Shown: piece after piece, positions 6,680-11,220 of the stretch | How the letters are laid out: every line of letters begins with the position of its first letter | Position numbering within the stretch: position 1 is the first letter of the stretch | NCBI GenBank assembly: GCA_002491065.1 | Contig: DKVF01000024.1 | Location: forward strand, 1-11,220 | Length of the DNA: 11,220 bases | Source of the DNA: Peptococcaceae bacterium UBA7185 | GTDB lineage: Bacteria; Bacillota; Peptococcia; Peptococcales; Peptococcaceae | Direction: 5' to 3' | The notes under the pieces: model-generated | Databases searched by the model: none | What the model was told of the DNA's origin: nothing | The model's input: the letters and a program-made list of their open reading frames with translations, nothing else | Program-made: the position numbers and the translations under genes

Positions 6680-6685
6680 AAGGAG
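6680..6685 (+). promoter_or_regulatory. Ribosome binding site deciding the dctP TTG start
   Basis: AAGGAG lies 9 bases before TTG 6695, with a further GAGGGAG immediately downstream. An upstream in-frame TTG at 6650 would place a charged, non-signal sequence before the signal peptide. Confidence 0.7.
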
Positions 6686-6694
6686 AGGGAGATT

Positions 6695-7753
6695 TTGAAA
6701 AAAAGAAAATTAGCTGCTATTTTTGCCAGCACATTGTTGGTTGCAGCAGTGGCTTTGACAGGCTGCGGCGGAGACAAGGATTCCCAACAGGCAAGTCAGC
6801 CGAGCGAAGACGGTGAAAAAATTACGATTGTGTTCAGTCATAACCAGCCGGTGGATTCTCCAGAAGGCGTTGGCGCACAGGCTATGGTCGACAAATTGTA
6901 TGAACTGTTAGGAGAAGATCGCATTTCTGTAGAATTGTATCCAGCACAGCAGAGAGGAAATCTGCGTGAACAGGCTGAAGCAACGCAGATGGGCGACATC
7001 AATATTACCATGCAGCCGGTATCCACTGTAACTCCGTTTGTGGATGACATCAAAGTTATCGACTTCCCATATCTGCTGCCTGCAGATCGGGAAAAGATTT
7101 TTGAAGTATTAGACGGCGATTTGGGCCGCGAAGCATTGGACCGTTTGGAACAGGGCCAGTTCAAAGGTTTGGGCTTCTGGTTTGAAGGGTACAAACTGTT
7201 CACTACCAAAGACAAAGAAATTCACAGCCCAGCTGATTTCCAGGGTATGAAAATTCGTATCATGGAATCTCCGCTGTTAAAAGCACAGTATGAAAACTGG
7301 GGCGCCATTGCCACTCCAATCGCTTACAATGAACTGTACAGCGCATTGGAACAGGGTACTGTAGACGGGGAAGAAAACCCGATTCAGACTATCGTATTGA
7401 ACAACTATCATGAAGTACAGGGCGAGATCATTCAGTCTTATCACGGCACAATGACATACATTCTGATGGCCAATTTAGACTGGTTCAATAGTTTGCCGGA
7501 AGATGTACAGGAAGCTATCGTAGAAGCAGAAGCTTATGGCCGTGAAGAATCTCGGAAAGCTTACGCTGAAAAAGAACAGGAATATTTGGACGTTGTAAAA
7601 AATGCAGAAGGTGTACATTACTATGAATTGACCGATGAAGAAATCGAAGCCTTCAAAGCAACTGTACAGCCTGTATATGATAGCCAGACTGCTGGTAGCG
7701 AATGGCAGGCAGACTTCGTTCAGAGATTACAGGATGCATTTGCAGCACTGTAA
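6695..7753 (+). CDS. dctP: TRAP transporter solute-binding lipoprotein, DctP family
   Basis: A 352-residue extracytoplasmic receptor of a tripartite ATP-independent periplasmic-type transporter. Residues 1-23 form a lipoprotein signal (KKRK, hydrophobic core, LTGC lipobox) with Cys24 as lipidated residue, so the protein is tethered outside the membrane. The DctP fold follows: ITIVFSHNQP (43-52), NLREQAEATQMGD (89-101), VIDFPYLL (121-128), GMKIRIMESP (184-193) and YSALEQGTVDGEENP (215-229). Arg188 is the conserved residue that binds the substrate carboxylate in this family, so the ligand is probably an organic acid. TTG is chosen as start because only it begins directly with a signal peptide after a good ribosome binding site. 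dctQ and dctM follow after a terminator-like hairpin, which may allow more receptor than membrane subunits to be made. Ligand identity unknown. Confidence 0.95.
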   Translation: MKKRKLAAIFASTLLVAAVALTGCGGDKDSQQASQPSEDGEKITIVFSHNQPVDSPEGVGAQAMVDKLYELLGEDRISVELYPAQQRGNLREQAEATQMGDINITMQPVSTVTPFVDDIKVIDFPYLLPADREKIFEVLDGDLGREALDRLEQGQFKGLGFWFEGYKLFTTKDKEIHSPADFQGMKIRIMESPLLKAQYENWGAIATPIAYNELYSALEQGTVDGEENPIQTIVLNNYHEVQGEIIQSYHGTMTYILMANLDWFNSLPEDVQEAIVEAEAYGREESRKAYAEKEQEYLDVVKNAEGVHYYELTDEEIEAFKATVQPVYDSQTAGSEWQADFVQRLQDAFAAL

Positions 7754-7782
7754 TTTTATGCCGGTGTTTGTATAATTTCAGC

Positions 7783-7838
7783 AAGCAGAGAGTGTTTCAC
7801 AGGTGCAGTGATCTCTCTCTGCTTCTTTCGTGTTTTTT
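7783..7838 (+). terminator. Intercistronic terminator-like hairpin between dctP and dctQ
   Basis: The 10-bp stem AAGCAGAGAG (7783-7792) with CTCTCTGCTT (7815-7824) is followed by CTTTCGTGTTTTTT. The T-run is interrupted, so termination may be partial, giving read-through into dctQM. It could also stabilise the dctP message. Confidence 0.75.
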
Positions 7839-7911
7839 ATTGTTTGTTTTATCACAGTTTATGATTACATAAAGCAATTCCTTTTTATCATGCTATAAAG
7901 GAGTAAAGAAA

Positions 7912-8463
7912 ATGGATGAGAGAAAAACAAAAACTCTAAAAGAACGGCTGGTTTGGCTGGAAGACAATATCCTGGCGATTATTGTTTTTGCCATTACCAT
8001 TTTGCTGTTCGTCAATGTAGTTTTGCGTTATGCCAGTCGGTATTTTGTTACGTTGCCTACAATTTCCTGGGCAGAGGAAGCCATTCGTTACGGTATTATC
8101 TGGACAACCTTTCTGGCGGCAGCCAATGCGTTTCGGCGCGAAAGCCATTTTGGTGTAGATATTATTTTTCGGGTGAAATCCGCCCCCTTTGTAAAATTTA
8201 TCCGCTTGCTGGATGATATAGGCGCCTTTGTATTTTGCGGCTTTGTATTTTATTATGGCATTAAAATGGTCACTTTTAATATGAGCGGCGGACAGATATC
8301 TCCATCACTGAAATTGCCCTTGTGGATGGTATATAGCATCATTCCCATTTCTGGTGGGATGTCGTTGATTTTTATAGTCCGTAATTTTATCAAAAAACTG
8401 AAGACACCGGCAGAGGTGCTGCATGCGCATAATAATACATCGCAGGAAGGAGCTGAGTCCTAA
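7912..8463 (+). CDS. dctQ: TRAP transporter small membrane subunit, DctQ family
   Basis: A 183-residue integral membrane protein with the four predicted helices of DctQ: about 19-41, 57-75, 102-122 and 136-158, with a short charged N-terminus and a soluble C-tail. The family pattern of an EE pair and Arg before helix 2 (WAEEAIRYGIIW, 53-64) and the Leu-Pro entry to helix 4 (LKLPLWMVYSIIP) are present. It forms the membrane complex with DctM and contacts the receptor. AAGGAG lies 8 bases before the ATG. Its stop codon overlaps the dctM start in TAATG, so the two are translationally coupled. Confidence 0.93.
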   Translation: MDERKTKTLKERLVWLEDNILAIIVFAITILLFVNVVLRYASRYFVTLPTISWAEEAIRYGIIWTTFLAAANAFRRESHFGVDIIFRVKSAPFVKFIRLLDDIGAFVFCGFVFYYGIKMVTFNMSGGQISPSLKLPLWMVYSIIPISGGMSLIFIVRNFIKKLKTPAEVLHAHNNTSQEGAES

Positions 8464-9743
8464 TGATGATCCCTGTTTTGATTATTGGATTGTTACTGTT
8501 TCTGATGCTGGGGATGCCGATTTATGTATCGCTGGGACTGGGGTCCTTTGTGGCGCTGGAATTTTTCTCTGATGGAAATCCTATGATGCTTATTCAGCGT
8601 TTCTTTGCGGGGATTGATACCTTCGGTCTGATGGCACTGCCGTTTTTTATTTTAGCGGCGAACTTAATGGATACCGGCGGTTTATCTCGCCGCATTTTGA
8701 ATGTAGCGCGGGGCTTGGTAGGTCACATTACCGGCGGTATGGCGATGACCACACAACTGGCCAGTATGTTTTTCGGTGCGTTGTCCGGTTCCAGTCCGGC
8801 TACCGTTATGGCTATCGGTAAGATTATGAATCCTGAGTTGGAGCGTTCTGGCTATCCGCGTTCTTTTATTTCGGGGCTTTTAGCTTCCTCTGGTTCGGTT
8901 TCGTTGATTATTCCGCCCAGTATCACCCTGATTATTTATGCTGCCTCTGTACCGAACGTATCGGTGGGCAAGCTGTTTATGGCTGGCTTGGGCGCAGGGG
9001 TTGTATATGGGCTTGTCAGCATTGTATATATTTATTTCTACGCGCACAAGAATAAAATTCCGCGGGACAAAAAGGTAGGCGGGAAAGAATTGCTGCATTA
9101 TTTAATTGATGCGGCCTGGGCCTTGATGATTCCGGTTATTATTTTGGGCGGTATTTACGGCGGTTTCTGCACTGCTACTGAGGCAGCAGGGATTTCTGCG
9201 ATTTATGCGGCTTTTGTAGGTGTGGTTATTTACAGAGAACTGGACTGGAAGGGAATTTTGAATGCTTGTTCTGCCACTGCCCGCTCCTGTGGGGAGATTT
9301 TGGTATTGGTAGCGGCTGCGCAGGCGTTAGGCTGGATGCTTACCCGCGGACAAGTGCCGCAAATTGTTACCAGCTTTATTGCTGCGAACATTCACTCTAA
9401 GATTTTGTTCCTGCTGTTGGTGAATGTGGTTCTGCTGGTGATGGGGATGTTTATGGAAGGCGTGGCTTCTATCATTATTGTAGCGCCGTTGATTTATCCC
9501 GCAGCAGTTGCCCTAGGTGTAGATCCGATTCATCTGGGTACCATCATGATTTCCAATCTGGCAATCGGAATGTTTACCCCACCATTTGGTATGAATATTT
9601 TTGTGACCAGTTCCATTACCAAGGCGGATATGGTTGAAATGTTGCCGGGTATCATACGATTCTTTATTGTTGACTTAATTGCCTTATTGTTGATCACCTA
9701 CATTCCACAAATTTCTATGTTCTTACCGAATTTGTTGAAGTAG
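8463..9743 (+). CDS. dctM: TRAP transporter large membrane subunit, DctM family
   Basis: A 426-residue polytopic inner-membrane protein, the ion-coupled permease subunit of the ion transporter superfamily; TRAP systems are driven by a Na+ or H+ gradient, not ATP. It is hydrophobic throughout with about a dozen helices or half-helices. Family motifs are LPFFILAANLM (59-69), FGALSGSSPATVMAIG (104-119), LIIPPS (148-153), GGIYGGFCTATEAAGISAIYA (229-249) and GMFTPPFGMNIFV (369-381); the two-fold SGSSPAT and TPPFGMN type loops lie where substrate and ions are bound. Length is normal for the family and the sequence is intact. The ATG at 8463 overlaps the dctQ stop by one base and has AAGGAG ten bases upstream; ATG 8466 is a poorer alternative. 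A strong terminator follows. Confidence 0.95.
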   Translation: MMIPVLIIGLLLFLMLGMPIYVSLGLGSFVALEFFSDGNPMMLIQRFFAGIDTFGLMALPFFILAANLMDTGGLSRRILNVARGLVGHITGGMAMTTQLASMFFGALSGSSPATVMAIGKIMNPELERSGYPRSFISGLLASSGSVSLIIPPSITLIIYAASVPNVSVGKLFMAGLGAGVVYGLVSIVYIYFYAHKNKIPRDKKVGGKELLHYLIDAAWALMIPVIILGGIYGGFCTATEAAGISAIYAAFVGVVIYRELDWKGILNACSATARSCGEILVLVAAAQALGWMLTRGQVPQIVTSFIAANIHSKILFLLLVNVVLLVMGMFMEGVASIIIVAPLIYPAAVALGVDPIHLGTIMISNLAIGMFTPPFGMNIFVTSSITKADMVEMLPGIIRFFIVDLIALLLITYIPQISMFLPNLLK

Positions 9744-9780
9744 GATGACAGGATTAATTGAAAAAATAGATTGAACAGGA

Positions 9781-9840
9781 AACACCCTGATTTCTCAGCG
9801 GGACAGTTGAGCCGGCTGCAGAGAAATGGGGTGTTTTTTT
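9781..9840 (+). terminator. Rho-independent terminator of the TRAP genes
   Basis: The outer stem AACACCC/GGGTGTT and inner stem ATTTCTC/GAGAAAT are separated by a small bulge, with a further AGC/GCT pairing in the loop. Seven T residues (9834-9840) follow directly. Confidence 0.93.
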
Positions 9841-9879
9841 ATGTTTTGGAGTTTTTCCGTTTTGCTATCAGTCAGAGGC

Positions 9880-9899
9880 AGAAAATTGCGCAATTTTCT
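9880..9899. repeat. Perfect 20-bp palindrome, candidate operator
   Basis: AGAAAATTGCGCAATTTTCT reads identically on both strands with no spacer. It lies after the TRAP terminator and 29 bases upstream of an extended -10 box for the aroF side. The lack of a loop argues against a terminator and favours a site for a dimeric DNA-binding protein. The binding protein is unknown. Confidence 0.6.
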
Positions 9900-9927
9900 A
9901 AAGTTGCGGAAAAGTCATTTTTTTATT

Positions 9928-9936
9928 TGATATAGT
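9928..9936 (+). promoter_or_regulatory. Upstream candidate promoter of aroF (extended -10)
   Basis: TGATATAGT is an extended -10 element (TG, one base, TATAGT). Transcription would start near 9943, just before the parS site, giving a leader of about 95 bases. Confidence 0.4.
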
Positions 9937-9947
9937 GAAAAGAAAAA

Positions 9948-9963
9948 TGTTTCACGTGAAACA
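9948..9963. other. parS site, ParB (Spo0J) loading centromere
   Basis: The 16-bp palindrome TGTTTCACGTGAAACA is an exact match to the parS consensus recognised by ParB/Spo0J proteins across bacteria. ParB binds here, spreads along the DNA and recruits SMC/condensin for origin segregation. Known chromosomal parS sites cluster around the replication origin, so the window is probably origin-proximal. It is the only CACGTG-centred site that I see in the window. Confidence 0.92.
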
Positions 9964-9979
9964 TTGTGCTGCGATTCCC

Positions 9980-10008
9980 TTGCACACCTCAAAGAAATGG
10001 GTTAAAAT
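9980..10008 (+). promoter_or_regulatory. Downstream candidate promoter of aroF
   Basis: TTGCAC (9980-9985), a 17-bp spacer and TAAAAT (10003-10008). It lies between parS and the gene, 29 bases before the TTG start. Good spacing and a near-consensus -10 make it at least as likely as the upstream candidate. Confidence 0.5.
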
Positions 10009-10024
10009 AGCTATCAACAGCGAG

Positions 10025-10029
10025 AGGAG
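10025..10029 (+). promoter_or_regulatory. Ribosome binding site for the aroF TTG start
   Basis: AGGAG lies 8 bases before TTG 10038. The resulting N-terminus MIIILKQGA matches the conserved start of this enzyme type, which supports the unusual start codon. Confidence 0.85.
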
Positions 10030-10037
10030 TGGTATAG

Positions 10038-11051
10038 TTGATTATTATTTTGAAGCAAGGCGCAAATAAAGAGCAAGTGACGGAGATTACCCATTGGATT
10101 GAAAGTAATGCCGATGTGCAGGTAAATCCTATTTTTGGTTCGATGACTACCATTTTAGGTTTGGTCGGCGATACCAGCAGTGTGGATATGGGGTTGATTC
10201 GCTCCAATGAATTAGTAGAAGATGTAAAACGAGTTTCTGAGCCATATAAAAAAGCAAACCGCAAGTTTCATCCTGATGACACTGTGATTGAAATTGAAGA
10301 TCTCAAATTGGGCGGCGGTTATTTTCAGACAATTGCCGGACCATGTTCCGTGGAATCTGAAGAGCAAATTATAGAAGTGGCGCGCGCTGTGAAAGCAGCT
10401 GGTGCAAAAATGTTGCGGGGCGGGGCATTTAAGCCCAGGACATCGCCTTACTCTTTCCAGGGGATGCGGGCGGAAGGTCTGGAGCTTCTGCTGAAAGCAA
10501 AAAAAGAGACAGGACTGCCCATTGTTTCCGAATTGATGAGTTTGTCTCATTTGGATTTATTTGCAGATGTGGATGTGATTCAGATTGGCGCGCGCAATAT
10601 GCAAAATTTTGAATTGCTGAAAGAGTTGGGTCATTGCAACAAAACAATTTTGTTGAAACGGGGTTTGGCCAATACCATCGAAGAGTTATTGATGAGTGCA
10701 GAATATGTCATGTCCGGTGGAAATGAAAATATTATTCTCTGTGAACGAGGCATTCGCACCTATGAAACCTATACCAGAAATACCTTAGATTTGTCCGCGA
10801 TTCCTTTGCTCAAAAAATATTCTCACCTGCCTGTAGTAGTAGACCCCAGTCATGCGACTGGTCAGGCATGGATGGTGCCGACTATGGCGAAAGCAGCCAT
10901 TGCAGCCGGGGCGGATGGGTTGTTGATTGAGGTACACAACAATCCCTGCAAAGCAAAATGCGACGGCGCCCAGTCCTTGAACTGCGAAGAATTTGCCAAC
11001 TTGATGAAGGATTTGCAAAAACGCGTAGAATTTGAAGGAAAAACAGTATAA
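10038..11051 (+). CDS. aroF: 3-deoxy-7-phosphoheptulonate (DAHP) synthase, class I-beta, with N-terminal regulatory domain
   Basis: A 337-residue cytoplasmic enzyme catalysing phosphoenolpyruvate plus erythrose 4-phosphate to DAHP, the first step of the shikimate pathway to aromatic amino acids. Residues 1 to about 70 form the ferredoxin-like domain that in Thermotoga maritima DAHP synthase mediates inhibition by Tyr/Phe; the barrel follows from about 90. Visible motifs are AGPCSVES (100-107), LRGGAFKPRTSPYSFQG (126-142), IQIGARNMQN (181-190), LLKRG (205-209), VVVDPSHATG (266-275) and LIEVHNNP (296-303). The metal-binding set Cys103, His272, Glu298 and Asp309 is intact. A region usually reading HxxP-E-A-SDG here is HNNPCKAKCDG, with Asp309 kept. 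It starts at TTG with AGGAG upstream. The gene stands alone between two terminators, with parS in its upstream region. Feedback control by aromatic amino acids is inferred from the regulatory domain. Confidence 0.96.
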   Translation: MIIILKQGANKEQVTEITHWIESNADVQVNPIFGSMTTILGLVGDTSSVDMGLIRSNELVEDVKRVSEPYKKANRKFHPDDTVIEIEDLKLGGGYFQTIAGPCSVESEEQIIEVARAVKAAGAKMLRGGAFKPRTSPYSFQGMRAEGLELLLKAKKETGLPIVSELMSLSHLDLFADVDVIQIGARNMQNFELLKELGHCNKTILLKRGLANTIEELLMSAEYVMSGGNENIILCERGIRTYETYTRNTLDLSAIPLLKKYSHLPVVVDPSHATGQAWMVPTMAKAAIAAGADGLLIEVHNNPCKAKCDGAQSLNCEEFANLMKDLQKRVEFEGKTV

Positions 11052-11083
11052 TACGATTGTAGTTCTAAAAAAATTGAAACGAG

Positions 11084-11140
11084 AAACGAAAAAGTTTTTT
11101 GATAAGCGGTATACACATCAAAAAGCTTTTTCGTTTTATT
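11084..11140 (+). terminator. Long hairpin terminator after aroF
   Basis: Twenty-base arms (11084-11103 and 11117-11136) pair completely apart from one G-U wobble, around a 13-base loop. The outer arm ends in CGTTTTATTTT. The A-run on the opposite side lets it work in both directions. Confidence 0.9.
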
Positions 11141-11170
11141 TTACTCTGGAAGATGGACAAGGAGAAGAAT

Positions 11171-11220
11171 GTGAACAGAAAAAGAATCCGAGCTTTCATT
11201 TTTAGCGCGCTAAGCGCAGC
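11171..11220 (+). CDS. Start of an exported or membrane protein (partial, runs off the window)
   Basis: GTG at 11171 is preceded by AAGGAG at a spacing of 6 bases. The 16 complete codons read MNRKRIRAFIFSALSA, a basic N-region followed by a hydrophobic run as in signal peptides or first membrane helices. It continues past the window end, so family and function cannot be named. It lies 35 bases past the hairpin of the aroF terminator. Confidence 0.6.
   Translation, partial: MNRKRIRAFIFSALSA

Noticed and set aside
1..11220. CRISPR arrays, insertion sequences, integrase or other prophage structural genes
   Set aside because: No regularly spaced repeats, transposase or integrase motifs, or terminal inverted repeats were seen, despite the phage-like flavour of the XRE/Ltp pair.

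Overview
The window looks like a chromosomal segment of a low-to-moderate GC Bacillota (Firmicutes) bacterium, probably an anaerobe of the Clostridia or Negativicutes type. Signs of this are strong GGAGG-like ribosome binding sites, sigma-A-like promoters, several TTG starts, hairpin-plus-T-run terminators, a Firmicutes-style parS site and a Thermotoga/Bacillus-type DAHP synthase. The exact genus cannot be fixed from the sequence alone.

Layout. At the left end, on the minus strand, are a tRNA-Lys(UUU) with its own promoter and a class I PLP aminotransferase, separated by a hairpin terminator. Next comes an AT-rich divergent pair: a 74-residue XRE/Cro-type regulator (minus) and a membrane-anchored protein with two Ltp-family repeats (plus). 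A near-ideal inverted repeat that looks like an operator lies between them. Then follow two paralogous YtcJ-like metal-dependent amidohydrolases in tandem (plus), each with its own ribosome binding site, terminator and putative promoter. After these comes a complete tripartite TRAP transporter: dctP lipoprotein receptor, dctQ small membrane subunit and dctM large membrane subunit. A hairpin terminator sits between dctP and dctQM. After a strong terminator, a 294-base intergenic region holds a perfect 20-bp palindrome, two candidate promoters and an exact 16-bp parS centromere site. It precedes aroF (class I-beta DAHP synthase with an N-terminal regulatory domain). A long terminator follows aroF, and the window ends within the first codons of a probable exported or membrane protein.

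How the genes may work together. The TRAP transporter probably imports a carboxylate-bearing compound, and the two adjacent amidohydrolases could hydrolyse it or related compounds; this is inferred from context and the substrate is unknown. AroF commits carbon to the shikimate/aromatic pathway. The XRE plus Ltp pair resembles prophage lysogeny or superinfection-exclusion genes and may be a stand-alone phage-exclusion remnant. The parS site suggests that the window lies in the origin-proximal part of the chromosome, where ParB (Spo0J) loads.
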